A stretch of DNA of 64,000 nt from Zhongshania marina (lineage in GTDB: Bacteria; Pseudomonadota; Gammaproteobacteria; Pseudomonadales; Spongiibacteraceae). Shown here piece after piece: positions 7,641 to 16,362 of this stretch. Where the stretch lies: the NCBI RefSeq assembly GCF_002915595.1, contig NZ_PQGG01000016.1, positions 1 through 64,000 on the forward strand, given 5' to 3'. The notes beneath the pieces were generated by a model. That model saw only the letters and a list, made by a program, of their open reading frames with translations, did no database searches and was not told the DNA's origin. Positions within the stretch are counted from its first letter, which is position 1; the number at the start of each line of letters is the position of its first letter. The translations under genes were made by a program, and so were the position numbers.

Positions 7641-8918
7641 TTAAGAAGTAGCTACTTTTAGCGCTTGATCGAGATCGGCAATAATGTCGTCGATATGTTC
7701 AATACCCACCGAGATCCGAACTAGGTCTTCGCTCACACCCGCAGCCTTGAGCTCTTCTGCATTTAACTGGCGGTGTGTTGTGCTTGCTGGATGGCAGGCC
7801 AAGGATTTGGCATCGCCGATGTTTACCAGTCGAAGCAGTAGTTGCAGAGAATCAATAAATTTGGCTCCGGCTTCGCGGCCACCTTTGATACCAAAGCTAA
7901 CAATCCCTGAGGCTTTTCCGCCGCAAATTTTATCGCACACTGATTTGTATGGGCTGTCGCTAAGTGCTGCGTAATTTACCCATTCCACTGCGGGATGATT
8001 TTGCAAATAGCTGCTGACCCGCTCGGCATTTTCGCAATGGCGTTCCATGCGCAGGGCGAGGGTTTCTAGTCCCTGCATGATGAGGAAGGCATTGAAGGGG
8101 GACAGGGCGGCACCGGTATTTCGCAGTGGCACAACTCGACATCTGCCAATGAAGGCGGCTGGGCCTAGCGCCTCGGTATAGACTACGCCGTGATAGGACG
8201 GATCTGGCTGGTTAAGCATGGGGAATTTATCTGCGTTGGCCTTCCAGTCAAACTTCCCTGAATCGACTACAACACCGGCGATGGTGGTGCCATGACCGCC
8301 TATGTACTTTGTTAGTGAGTGCACAACAATATCTGCACCGTGTTCAAAGGGTCTACATAAAAATGGCGTTGCAACGGTATTGTCGACAATTAGCGGGATA
8401 CCGTGGGCATGGGCGATTTCTGCCCAGCGTTGAATATCGACAACATTGCCTGCGGGGTTGCCGATTGATTCGCAAAAGAGTGCACGGGTGTTGCTGTCGA
8501 TATTGGCGGCGATGGCATCGAAGTCATCGTGTGCGACCATGCGGCACTCTATGCCTTGATTGGGTAGCGAGTGTGCAAAAAGGTTGTACGTGCCGCCGTA
8601 TAGTTGGCTGGTGCTAATAAAGTTATCGCCAACGCGGCAGATGGTTTGCAGTGCGTAGGTAATCGCTGTCATACCAGAGGCGACGGCCAAGCTGCCGATT
8701 CCGCCTTCTAGCTCTGTCATTCGCGCTTCTAGAATGGCATTGGTCGGGTTCATGATGCGGCTGTAGATATTGCCCTCGACTTTTAAGTCAAACAGGTCGG
8801 CGCCATGTTGTGTGTCGTCAAAGGTGTAAGACGTTGTTTGATAGATAGGGACGGCCGCAGCGCGTGTGGTTGGGTCGCTTTTGTAACCTGCGTGCAATGC
8901 TAAAGTTTCGGGTTTCAC
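7641..8918 (-). CDS. metY: O-acetylhomoserine aminocarboxypropyltransferase (sulfhydrylase)
   Basis: This is a PLP enzyme of the Cys/Met-metabolism fold type I family. It condenses O-acetylhomoserine with sulfide to make homocysteine for methionine. The 425-residue length fits MetY, which is longer than MetB/MetZ (about 390-400). The internal-aldimine lysine is Lys204 in SLTKYIGGHGT. The YSRIMNPT segment at about 52-59 and the SGMTAI loop near 81-86 contact the cofactor. A strong AAGGGAAG ribosome-binding site lies upstream of the ATG. It appears monocistronic. I saw no SAM or SAH riboswitch in its leader. Confidence 0.93.
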   Translation of the reverse strand: MKPETLALHAGYKSDPTTRAAAVPIYQTTSYTFDDTQHGADLFDLKVEGNIYSRIMNPTNAILEARMTELEGGIGSLAVASGMTAITYALQTICRVGDNFISTSQLYGGTYNLFAHSLPNQGIECRMVAHDDFDAIAANIDSNTRALFCESIGNPAGNVVDIQRWAEIAHAHGIPLIVDNTVATPFLCRPFEHGADIVVHSLTKYIGGHGTTIAGVVVDSGKFDWKANADKFPMLNQPDPSYHGVVYTEALGPAAFIGRCRVVPLRNTGAALSPFNAFLIMQGLETLALRMERHCENAERVSSYLQNHPAVEWVNYAALSDSPYKSVCDKICGGKASGIVSFGIKGGREAGAKFIDSLQLLLRLVNIGDAKSLACHPASTTHRQLNAEELKAAGVSEDLVRISVGIEHIDDIIADLDQALKVATS

Positions 8919-9092
8919 GGTATATCTTCCCTTTTTTAGTGTTGGTTAATATTTATTTTCGATGATCAAACTACAGGCTTTGAAAATCAAGCCACAGTAT
9001 TTGACTTACAGATAAGGATATCAAGTGATAAGAATAATGAGGGGGAATTAGCCCGCTGGGTGTAGCCGCTATGATTCTAGTGCTATGTGGCG

Positions 9093-9170
9093 GATAACTG
9101 CCTACCCGTGGCCATTGCGGCCTTAGGGGTAAGCAGTTATACGGTTCGGCTATTCCTGAATAGCCTTTTA
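9093..9170. repeat. Long inverted repeat plus terminator-like hairpin
   Basis: ATAACTGC (9094-9101) pairs with GCAGTTAT (9133-9140). The stem continues inwards through TACC/GGTA and GGCC/GGCC. Immediately downstream GGCTATT-CCTG-AATAGCC (9148-9165) is followed by TTTTA on the plus strand, like an intrinsic terminator. No plus-strand gene precedes it, as metY and the CotH-like gene are both on the minus strand. It could be the 3' part of a small plus-strand RNA or a processed structure at the end of the CotH-like mRNA. Confidence 0.45.
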
Positions 9171-9183
9171 TAAGGCCTTGGGC

Positions 9184-11511
9184 TTAGATCCCCGCAGCGT
9201 CTAATTCTTCACCGAGTACACGCTGACGCCACTCAACATATTCTTTGATGGATATGTCCCCGTTGTCGCAGGGGCTGTGCTCACTTAGCCCTAGCGCGGT
9301 TTCATTGTAATCAGTGTCGCATTTTCCTTTTATGCTAATGCTTGCATCCAAAATGGTATCTTTAATTAAGTTATTGCGGGTATTTAATACGTGCTTTAAG
9401 TTGCCTTCCCAGTTTAGTTGGTTGTTTAGCAGGCTTTTAATTTCTTGGTACAAGATCGTTTTGTTTTCTTCTTTAGAGAAAACGATTGTCCACAAAATGG
9501 GGTCGATCCAGCTGGAGGTTCCTTCATTCCAGGCCGGTGTAATACCGTTTGGAAAAATTCTTGTATCCGCGATATTTTGGAAGTTTGTTGAGTTACCCCA
9601 ATAATCTGGGTGGCGGTCGCGGAAGCTAAAGTCGTAATCGTAAACAAGATAGGTCCACTTATCGTTTAAGGGATTTAAGTAGAGATAGTAGTTGTTGCCG
9701 ACGCGGGTGTAATGATCCACCGCACCAGTCACAATATCCGCCGCTTGGGCTTTGATAAACCCGAGCACGTCGAATTGTTCATTTAGTTCATCAGCCGTTG
9801 GATTGCTTTGCAGAAAGAGCATGAAGTTTTGTAAAGCAATACGCGCCTCGATAATTGAGCCTTTCTTTTCTTTAAGATCATAGTTCGGTCTATAAGGTGC
9901 AAATTGTGAAACTTCGCCGCCATCATTGATGTCGCTGTTAACAAAGTCAGGGTTGAGGTAATTGTCTATGCCTAGCCATTCTTGGCGGCTACTTGGGTCT
10001 GACTTTTCGATGCCGATGCGGCAAAAGTTTTCGTTAATATATCCGGTGCTTGCTTTGTCGTCGTTTTCATACGGCAGGCAATTTGGGTTTACGGTGTCGG
10101 TAAGGTCGGCGCCGCCTACTTTAAAGAGATAGCCGTTTTTACCAAAGTAGCGCTGTAAATAAAGCTTGTCGATGGGTTCTTCTACCATGTAGATACCCAT
10201 CTTGTGGGTTTGTGGCAGCGGCTTGTTAAATAGTTTTTGGCCCGCTTCGCCGGTGATGACTATTTCGATAGCGGCATACGCCATGCGGGAGGTTGGGGCT
10301 CCAATCTGGGTTAGGATGTCGTGGCTAAGCAGTTCGCGCGCGTAAGTTGGGTCATCTTTATTAAATTTAAAGTTGAGCTTTTCGATGCCTTTAAGGGTGC
10401 GATCGTCATTTTCTGGTATTTCTGGGTGGTCTAAAGAAACACGCTTCCAGCAAGGCGCGCCAGAAACTGCAGCCGGGTTGCCGGAGGCATCTATACAGGC
10501 GTAAACACCTTCGTCGTCGTTAAATTTTTCGGAGAATTTTAGCGAAAAGTGAAAACGGTTGGGCTGTCCTTCGTCGGGCTTGGTATCTGAGTTGTAGCGA
10601 ACCCAATACTCAGGCCATTGGCGGCTATTATTGCCGCGCATTTTAAATCCGACATTGTCGAATTGGTCTAGTACTTCGCCGGTAGTGGCGTCTACGCGCT
10701 CGACGTCTACTTTTCGGTAAATCTCGCTATGCGTCCACAGATTGTCTTTTACGTCATTTTCTGAATCTCTATTGTCGTATCGAGCTCGCTCTGTATCTAG
10801 TACGAATGCATTCCACTCGTCGGCCGTCATAGTGATTCTATATTTGTGTAATACATTAATATCAAAAAGCTCGGCGCTTTCATCGTCGGCGCAATTTATT
10901 TTAATAATAGGAACTGGGCCGCTGGCGATGCCGCTTCCACCCGCTACCTCGCAGTCTTGTCGAGCTGGGTGGCGTTTAATGTCTACCGCATAGGGTTGCT
11001 TATAGCTTACTTGCTCTTCAAAGCTGTAATCGCCATTTCCTTGAATGCTTAAAACCTGTTCGTTGGCCTCATCTTCATTTAAAACAACATCGAAGTCGTA
11101 CAGGTCTGATGCGCCAGAGATACGAATAGAGATGGTGCTGTTTTCTATCTCGTGAACCCTCAGGGAAAAAGCTGGCAGGCTGGTGGCAAATTCGCCGTCG
11201 GATACAGAGATGCTTATGTTTTCTGTTATGCCAAGTTGGTCGGCGGTGCCAGATAAGATTCCGGTAGTAACATCAAACTCAGCCCAGCTTGGTTTGTTGA
11301 TGATAGAAAACGTTAAGGTGTCGCTGTTAGGATCTGAGAACGTTGGAGCGAAGCGGTAATTTTCGCCAACGGTTATATGGTTTGCTGGTGCGCCGCTAAT
11401 ACTGGGGGCAATGTTGACGTCGGGGGCTGAGCTGCCGCCGCCACCTCCTCCGCCACAGGCGAATAAAACCAAACAAAGGGTAAATATGGTAACTGTCTTT
11501 GTATAATCCAT
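9184..11511 (-). CDS. CotH-kinase-family surface lipoprotein with cadherin-like N-terminal domain
   Basis: The N terminus is a lipoprotein signal ending LVLFAC (lipobox Cys about residue 19), followed by a poly-Gly linker. Next comes a putative-Ig/cadherin-like repeat with the IAPSISGAPANHITVGENY and FSDPNSDTLTF patterns (about 30-120). The large C-terminal part is a CotH domain. Its hallmark appears near NNYYLYLNPLNDKWTYLVYD followed by YDFSF. CotH proteins are atypical protein kinases (spore coat CotH) or surface proteins; those in marine bacteria are largely uncharacterised. I chose the ATG at 11511; a GTG at 11526 has a closer AGGA and is an alternative. It appears to be a single-gene unit. 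Confidence 0.8.
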   Translation of the reverse strand: MDYTKTVTIFTLCLVLFACGGGGGGGSSAPDVNIAPSISGAPANHITVGENYRFAPTFSDPNSDTLTFSIINKPSWAEFDVTTGILSGTADQLGITENISISVSDGEFATSLPAFSLRVHEIENSTISIRISGASDLYDFDVVLNEDEANEQVLSIQGNGDYSFEEQVSYKQPYAVDIKRHPARQDCEVAGGSGIASGPVPIIKINCADDESAELFDINVLHKYRITMTADEWNAFVLDTERARYDNRDSENDVKDNLWTHSEIYRKVDVERVDATTGEVLDQFDNVGFKMRGNNSRQWPEYWVRYNSDTKPDEGQPNRFHFSLKFSEKFNDDEGVYACIDASGNPAAVSGAPCWKRVSLDHPEIPENDDRTLKGIEKLNFKFNKDDPTYARELLSHDILTQIGAPTSRMAYAAIEIVITGEAGQKLFNKPLPQTHKMGIYMVEEPIDKLYLQRYFGKNGYLFKVGGADLTDTVNPNCLPYENDDKASTGYINENFCRIGIEKSDPSSRQEWLGIDNYLNPDFVNSDINDGGEVSQFAPYRPNYDLKEKKGSIIEARIALQNFMLFLQSNPTADELNEQFDVLGFIKAQAADIVTGAVDHYTRVGNNYYLYLNPLNDKWTYLVYDYDFSFRDRHPDYWGNSTNFQNIADTRIFPNGITPAWNEGTSSWIDPILWTIVFSKEENKTILYQEIKSLLNNQLNWEGNLKHVLNTRNNLIKDTILDASISIKGKCDTDYNETALGLSEHSPCDNGDISIKEYVEWRQRVLGEELDAAGI

Positions 11512-11743
11512 TATTGAATGTCTCACTTCCTAACTGTTTGTGTAAACGTAATGGGACCTTACGTTAGATATTTCACTTCATTGAAAAGCGGCGCCATATT
11601 GCTTGCTAAGCTGGGCGCTGTAAAGGTCGTATGGGAATTTTGACTTAAATATCAACGCGATGTTTGGCTGTGTTTTTCGCTCTGCTATGCCTCTTCTGTG
11701 TTTTTGTCGGCGTTTGGTACTTGCCTGAATCTGGCGTGCCAAT

Positions 11744-11766
11744 TATGATATGTTATATCATAACTA
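11744..11766. promoter_or_regulatory. Zur-like operator upstream of the zinc island
   Basis: GTTAT-ATC-ATAAC (11752-11764) is a perfect inverted repeat resembling the gammaproteobacterial Zur box core (GTTATANNATAAC type). The 16 bases from 11744 to 11759 recur with one change at 18568-18583, at the other control region of the same island. The box lies 55-75 bp upstream of the dksA-like start at 11819. Repression by zinc-loaded Zur, encoded in the operon, is inferred. Confidence 0.7.
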
Positions 11767-11818
11767 TAAATGTGAGATGATAGGTGCGAAATACAGCTAA
11801 CAAGGCGATAGGGCCATC

Positions 11819-12220
11819 ATGAATCTAGCGATAGATGTTGCAGTGACACCGTATATGAATGCGCAGCAACTGGCGTTTTTCTCCGACAGATTGATAACGC
11901 TGAAACGCGAAACATTGGGCCATATTCACGCGGCGCAAAAACGTCTTGGCGAGCGTCTTGAGCTGAATGACGACGCGGACTTGGCGCAGTATGAGGAGCA
12001 GTCTCGTATGGCGATGCGCATTGTCGATAGAGAGACAAGGTTGCTGCACAAAATAGATGCCGCTTTGGCGCGTATTCGCGCTGGAGAATATGGCTATTGC
12101 CTGGAAAGCGGTGAGCCCATTGGTATTGACCGCTTATTGATTCGACCTACCGCTGAGTACTGTGCGGAGGTGAAAACGCAAATGGAAGAGAAGGAAAAGC
12201 ACTATGGCAAACGCCGCTAA
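11819..12220 (+). CDS. Zinc-finger-depleted DksA paralogue (DksA2-like)
   Basis: This 133-residue RNA-polymerase secondary-channel factor of the TraR/DksA family has a coiled-coil region. Its tip keeps the acidic motif DDADLA (residues 51-56), corresponding to the DxxDxA of DksA. The C-terminal finger has lost two of the four zinc ligands: Cys94 and Cys115 remain, while positions 97 and 118 are Ser and Val. Known DksA2 proteins of this form replace DksA when zinc is scarce. The Zur-like box upstream and the downstream overlap of 17 bp with a COG0523 GTPase fit that role. Confidence 0.82.
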   Translation: MNLAIDVAVTPYMNAQQLAFFSDRLITLKRETLGHIHAAQKRLGERLELNDDADLAQYEEQSRMAMRIVDRETRLLHKIDAALARIRAGEYGYCLESGEPIGIDRLLIRPTAEYCAEVKTQMEEKEKHYGKRR

Positions 12221-13415
12221 AAAACTGCCGGTCTCTGTACTTTCGGGATTTCTTGGCGCGGGCAAAACGACGGTGTTAAGTCATGTCCTGAACAACCGAG
12301 AAGGTCGGCGGGTGGCGGTGATCGTTAACGATATGAGCGAGATCAATATTGACGCCAGTGCGGTGAAAAATGGGGTTGAGCTCAATCGCAGCGAGGAAAA
12401 GCTAGTCGAAATGAGCAATGGCTGTATTTGCTGCACCCTGCGGGAGGACTTGCTGCTGGAGGTGCGTCGGCTGGCCGATGAGGGTCGCTTTGATTACCTG
12501 CTAATTGAATCTACGGGTATTTCTGAGCCGCTGCCGGTTGCAGAAACCTTTACCTTTGCGGATGAGGATGGCGTCAGCTTGTCTGATGTGGCGAGCTTGG
12601 ACACCATGATTACGGTCGTCGATGCGGTTAATTTTTTAAAGGACTATGACGAAGCCAAATTTCTGCAGGAAACGGATGAGCACTTGGGTGAAGAGGACCA
12701 ACGCAGTGTGGCGGATTTATTGGTGGAGCAGGTGGAGTTTGCCGACGTACTGCTGATCAGTAAAACAGACTTGGTGGATGAGTCCACGCTAAACCGTTTG
12801 ATTGCGGTACTGAAGACACTGAATACCGTCGCGGATATTGTCCCTATTCGCAACGGGCAGGTGGATATCGATCAGGTGCTCGGCACCGGCAAGTTTAGTT
12901 TTGAGCGCGCGCAGCAGGCGCCGGGCTGGTTGCAAGAGATGCGCGGTACGCATGTGCCCGAGACCGAGGAATATGGCATCGTCAGCTTTACCTATACTGC
13001 TCGCAAGCCGTTTCACCCACAAAAGTTTTACGACTTTCTCCATAGCGGAGATATTCAAGGTAAGTTAATTCGCTCTAAAGGCTATTTTTGGTTGGCCAGC
13101 CGTCCTGAGTTTGCTGGGCAGTGGAGCCAGGCTGGCGGTATGGCCCGCTATGGTTTTGCCGGCATGTTCTGGAAGGCTATTCCCCAGGAGCGCTGGCCTG
13201 AGGATGAGGAGTATCTCGCCTCTATTAAAAGTTCGTGGCAGGAACCCTTTGGTGATATGCGTCAGGAGCTGGTGTTCATTGGCCAGAAACTTGATCGAGA
13301 TCGCTTTGTTGATGAATTAGATAACTGCCTGTTAAGCGATGATGAATTATTGGCGGGGCGTGAGCATTGGAAGACCCTGCCTGATCCTTTTCCGGCTTGG
13401 GAGGCTGAGGCATGA
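12204..13415 (+). CDS. COG0523 (CobW/ZigA-type) GTPase, zinc metallochaperone
   Basis: This 403-residue G3E-family GTPase has Walker A GFLGAGKT at 15-22, the VNDMSEIN segment at 41-48, the metal-binding CICC motif at Cys74/Cys76/Cys77, and IESTGISEP as switch/Walker B. A CobW C-terminal domain follows. This subgroup is induced by zinc limitation and is thought to deliver zinc to client enzymes using GTP. It overlaps the DksA-like gene by 17 bp and the DUF1826 gene by 4 bp (ATGA), so the three genes are translationally coupled. The client here is unknown. Confidence 0.87.
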   Translation: MANAAKKLPVSVLSGFLGAGKTTVLSHVLNNREGRRVAVIVNDMSEINIDASAVKNGVELNRSEEKLVEMSNGCICCTLREDLLLEVRRLADEGRFDYLLIESTGISEPLPVAETFTFADEDGVSLSDVASLDTMITVVDAVNFLKDYDEAKFLQETDEHLGEEDQRSVADLLVEQVEFADVLLISKTDLVDESTLNRLIAVLKTLNTVADIVPIRNGQVDIDQVLGTGKFSFERAQQAPGWLQEMRGTHVPETEEYGIVSFTYTARKPFHPQKFYDFLHSGDIQGKLIRSKGYFWLASRPEFAGQWSQAGGMARYGFAGMFWKAIPQERWPEDEEYLASIKSSWQEPFGDMRQELVFIGQKLDRDRFVDELDNCLLSDDELLAGREHWKTLPDPFPAWEAEA

Positions 13416-14092
13416 ACGCAGTTGCATTAAGTGATGGCAGCGCTATCGAGCGCGAGCACAGTGATTTATTAATACGCCGCACGGTTTTTGGCTCGGCGGC
13501 AGATTGCTTGGTAGATATTTACCAGACTGACGTTAATTTAGCGGTGTGGCAGCGCGAGCTTTCAAACTCAGTAAAAAAGAACTGTCTTAGCTTGCTAGCT
13601 GATCGATACTTTACCGGCTGCCGCTTAGTGCTTACGGCGGATAAGGTCGATAGCTTAGATGACGCGATGCCGGAGTTGCTTCGGTATCCCGATCTTAGGC
13701 GGGATATACAGTTGTTGGCGGATATGTTTCTCACCCTGTTTGGCCTTGAGCGCATCGGCCTGCGCCTGACGCCATTAAAAGGCAGTATGTGTCCTAAATT
13801 TCATGTCGATCGCGTGCCCTGTCGATTAATCACGACGTATGTAGGAAGGGGGACTGAGTGGCTTCCCCATCATGAAGTAGACCGCAGCAAACTGGGTGCC
13901 GGTAGCAATGGAATGAGTGACTCGGTGAGCGGGATTATATCTGGTGAGGACTGTATTCAAACCTTGGCAAGTGGCGAAGTAGCGCTGCTAAAAGGTGAAA
14001 TGTGGGAAGGGAATGAAGGTGCCGGGTTGGTTCACCGCTCGCCCTTAGTTGTGCCAGAAGATCGCTTACTGCTTACCTTTGACGTGGCATGA
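13412..14092 (+). CDS. DUF1826 protein, zinc-limitation associated
   Basis: This 226-residue protein of the DUF1826 family is recognised from the KFHVDRVPCRLITTYVGRGT block (about 129-148) and HH at 153-154. The conserved His131, Asp133, Cys127, Cys137 and His153/154 look like a metal site, and the HxD spacing recalls 2-oxoglutarate/iron oxygenases. No activity is established. DUF1826 genes are often next to Zur-controlled COG0523 GTPases, as here, where the ATG overlaps the preceding stop. It could be a client or partner of that GTPase. Confidence 0.72.
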   Translation: MNAVALSDGSAIEREHSDLLIRRTVFGSAADCLVDIYQTDVNLAVWQRELSNSVKKNCLSLLADRYFTGCRLVLTADKVDSLDDAMPELLRYPDLRRDIQLLADMFLTLFGLERIGLRLTPLKGSMCPKFHVDRVPCRLITTYVGRGTEWLPHHEVDRSKLGAGSNGMSDSVSGIISGEDCIQTLASGEVALLKGEMWEGNEGAGLVHRSPLVVPEDRLLLTFDVA

Positions 14093-14157
14093 GCCGCGAC
14101 CATCTTGGACGGGGTATGAGTATTTGAGTGCAAAAAAATGAGAGGAACCATACGGTG

Positions 14158-14739
14158 ATGCATTGTCTTCGCGGCTTAATCCTGCTGCTAGCTTTGGGTG
14201 TGTCTGCTGGTTTGATTCATGCTGAGGGTGCGCATCATCAAGGTCATTCGCACCAAGCTCATATGCACGGCAAGGCCGAATTGCTTGTGGTGCTCGAAGG
14301 GCAGCAACTTGATATTGAGCTGCGCTCTCCGGCTGTGAACGTATTGGGTTTTGAGCACTATACCGACAGTCTTGAACATCAAGCCCAGATGACTAAGGTA
14401 AAGGTGGCGCTGACTGAGGCGGGCGCTTTGTTTTATCTCGGTGCGGGAGGGTGTCGTCTATTGGATCAGCGTATTGATTTTGGTGCCCTGGCGAAGGTGG
14501 ATGACGATCACGAAGGCCATGCCGATAGCGACTTGGTCGCTGAGGAAAAATCCGCGCACAGCGATGTTCAGGCTTACTACCAGTATCGCTGCGAACAGCC
14601 GGACAAACTCGACTCACTGACAGCGGATATTCCTGTCATCTTTCCCGGCGTTGAATTGCTGCAGGTGGAGTGGATAGTGAATGGCCGGCAGGGGGCTTCA
14701 GTTATTGATGCTCGTCGTCGCGATGTTAGCTTTAGGTAA
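14158..14739 (+). CDS. DUF2796 (ZrgA-like) periplasmic zinc-binding protein
   Basis: This 193-residue secreted protein has a signal peptide (about residues 1-22, ending LIHAEG) followed at once by a His-rich stretch (HHQGHSHQAHMHGKAE). A second acidic/His stretch (DDDHEGHADSD) lies in the middle. DUF2796 proteins are zinc-regulated; I recall the Pseudomonas aeruginosa PA4063-PA4066 locus combining this family with an ABC ATPase, a permease and a DUF3299 protein, all of which occur further along this island. The likely role is periplasmic zinc capture. I chose the ATG at 14158, with GAGGAA 10 nt upstream. Confidence 0.75.
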   Translation: MHCLRGLILLLALGVSAGLIHAEGAHHQGHSHQAHMHGKAELLVVLEGQQLDIELRSPAVNVLGFEHYTDSLEHQAQMTKVKVALTEAGALFYLGAGGCRLLDQRIDFGALAKVDDDHEGHADSDLVAEEKSAHSDVQAYYQYRCEQPDKLDSLTADIPVIFPGVELLQVEWIVNGRQGASVIDARRRDVSFR

Positions 14740-14747
14740 GCCCTGTA

Positions 14748-15197
14748 ATGAATAATATTGAGCGATCCCTCGAGCAAGCTGAAATCAGTTGTCGCGCTAC
14801 TGGTGCCAGACTAACGGAAAAACGTAAGCGCATTCTGATTAGCTTACTCAAGTCAGAAAAAGCTCAGTCTGCCTATGAATTGATTGGCTATATGCAGAAA
14901 GAGTTTGGCGAGTCGCTGTCACCTACCACGGTGTATTGCATGCTTGATTTTCTGGCCAGTGAGAATTTGGTTCACAAACTTCGTCTGGCTAATAAATACC
15001 TTGCCTGTTCCCACATTAATTGCGACCACACCCATGAGGTGCCGCAATTTTTGATCTGCGATAAATGTAGCAGTGTGAAGGAAATGAGAGTTAAAACAGC
15101 GTTGATTAACACGCTTAGCCGCAACGTCGAAGACGCCGGTTACATACTAAAAAGCCCGCAGCTAGAGCTGCACTGTCTTTGTCAGGACTGCGCCTAG
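14748..15197 (+). CDS. zur: Fur-family zinc uptake regulator Zur
   Basis: This 149-residue Fur-family repressor has an N-terminal winged helix (RLTEKRKRIL through SPTTVYCMLDFL, residues 21-68) and a C-terminal metal-binding and dimerisation domain. Candidate zinc ligands are Cys87, His89, Cys92, His94 and His96, the Cys104/Cys107 pair in LICDKC, and Cys143/145/148 at the end. The regulatory site plus structural zinc pattern is that of Zur rather than Fur. It starts 8 bp after the DUF2796 gene, so Zur is part of its own putative regulon, probably repressing from the boxes at 11744 and 18568. Confidence 0.85.
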   Translation: MNNIERSLEQAEISCRATGARLTEKRKRILISLLKSEKAQSAYELIGYMQKEFGESLSPTTVYCMLDFLASENLVHKLRLANKYLACSHINCDHTHEVPQFLICDKCSSVKEMRVKTALINTLSRNVEDAGYILKSPQLELHCLCQDCA

Positions 15198-15230
15198 TTG
15201 GCCATCTGACAGCGACTATAAGGAGAAAAC

Positions 15231-15644
15231 GTGACACCTTTATCTACCCATATCGACAAGGCCGCCATCGGTCTGTCTCTATTGTGCGCAGTGCATTGCC
15301 TACTTCTTCCGGTCGCTTTGGCGGTCTTGCCAACGCTGGCTGCCAGTTCATTTGGAGATGAGCGCTTTCACCTGTGGATGTTAATAGCGGTATTACCCAC
15401 CAGTTTAATTGCCTTGAGTATGGGCTGTCGGCGCCATCGCAATATCAGTGTTTTGGTGGTGGGTTTGCCCGGGCTGGCTATTCTCACCGTGGCGGCGCTA
15501 TTCGGCCATGAGTGGTTTGATGAACGCGGCGAGAAAATCGTATCGCTTATAGGTGCGTCGCTGATTGCCTTTGGTCATATTAAAAACCATACATTGTGCC
15601 GACAACAAAAGTGCGACTGTGAGGGGCAGCAAAATGCAAAATAA
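15231..15644 (+). CDS. MerC-domain membrane protein
   Basis: This 137-residue protein has about four transmembrane helices and the MerC family N-terminal signature with a Cys pair in the first helix (LLCAVHCLLLP, Cys19 and Cys23). The tail ends in a His/Cys-rich segment (HTLCRQQKCDC). MerC proteins carry Hg(II) across the inner membrane, but many chromosomal copies lie away from mer genes. Its position within a zinc island, 33 bp after zur, suggests zinc or another soft metal as substrate. A GTG start is supported by AAGGAG at 15220-15225. The substrate is inference. Confidence 0.75.
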   Translation: MTPLSTHIDKAAIGLSLLCAVHCLLLPVALAVLPTLAASSFGDERFHLWMLIAVLPTSLIALSMGCRRHRNISVLVVGLPGLAILTVAALFGHEWFDERGEKIVSLIGASLIAFGHIKNHTLCRQQKCDCEGQQNAK

Positions 15645-16362
15645 TGAAATAGCAGCACTCTTTAATAAAGCTGCAGCGACATACGATAAGCAGTGGGAAA
15701 GAATGGCACCCATCCGCGATACCATCCATTTGTTAATGGAGGCCATATTCGTCGAGCTGCCTGAAAATGCCAATATTTTATGTGTAGGTGCAGGCACTGG
15801 GGCTGAATTGATTCAGTTGGCGCAAATGTTTCCGTCTTGGACTTTTACTGCTGTAGATCCTTCGGAAGCCATGTTGGCAGTTTGTGCTCAGCGACTTGAA
15901 GAGTTGGGTTTGGCTGAGCGTTGCACTCTTCATTGTGGTTATCTAGAGTCGCTTGAACCGGGCGGTGTTTTTAATGCGGCTACGGCCTTGCTGGTATCTC
16001 AGTTTTTGTTGGATAAAACCGCTCGCATCCAATTTTTTGAGAGCATAGCGAAGCGGCTCTTACCCGGCGGATTCTTGGTGAGCTCAGACCTGTCTGCCGA
16101 TTTGGATTCGCCCGCTGATTTGGCGCTTATGAAGGTGTGGTTCCGTGTGATGAAAGCAGGTGGCTTGAATCAGGAAGATATTGAAAAAATGCACGCAGCA
16201 TATCGCAACGACGTAGCGGTGTTACCTGAGGCAGATGTTCGCCGCATTATTGAATTGGGCGGATTTGAATTTCCCACGGTATTCTTTCAGTCTGGGCTGA
16301 TACGTGCATGGTATAGCAAAAAAGCTCATTGCCTAGCTGCGCCGACAGCGGAAATACTATGA
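15634..16362 (+). CDS. SAM-dependent methyltransferase
   Basis: This 242-residue class I methyltransferase has motif I as CVGAGTGAE at about 50-58, the acidic end of beta-2 at AVDPSEAML, and a LLPGGFLVSSDL post-motif segment. I chose the ATG at 15634, which overlaps the MerC gene by 11 bp and removes a 23-residue upstream extension. Its stop overlaps the HisI start (ATGA). The substrate is unknown. Being locked by overlaps between MerC and a HisI paralogue in a zinc operon is unusual and hints at a role in metal stress, perhaps modifying a small-molecule metal ligand. Confidence 0.75.
   Translation: MQNNEIAALFNKAAATYDKQWERMAPIRDTIHLLMEAIFVELPENANILCVGAGTGAELIQLAQMFPSWTFTAVDPSEAMLAVCAQRLEELGLAERCTLHCGYLESLEPGGVFNAATALLVSQFLLDKTARIQFFESIAKRLLPGGFLVSSDLSADLDSPADLALMKVWFRVMKAGGLNQEDIEKMHAAYRNDVAVLPEADVRRIIELGGFEFPTVFFQSGLIRAWYSKKAHCLAAPTAEIL

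Noticed and set aside
8919-9000. SAM or SAH riboswitch upstream of metY
   Set aside because: No conserved riboswitch core could be recognised in the short leader.
15231-15644. Part of a mercury-resistance (mer) operon
   Set aside because: No merR, merA, merT or merP is nearby; the surrounding genes concern zinc.
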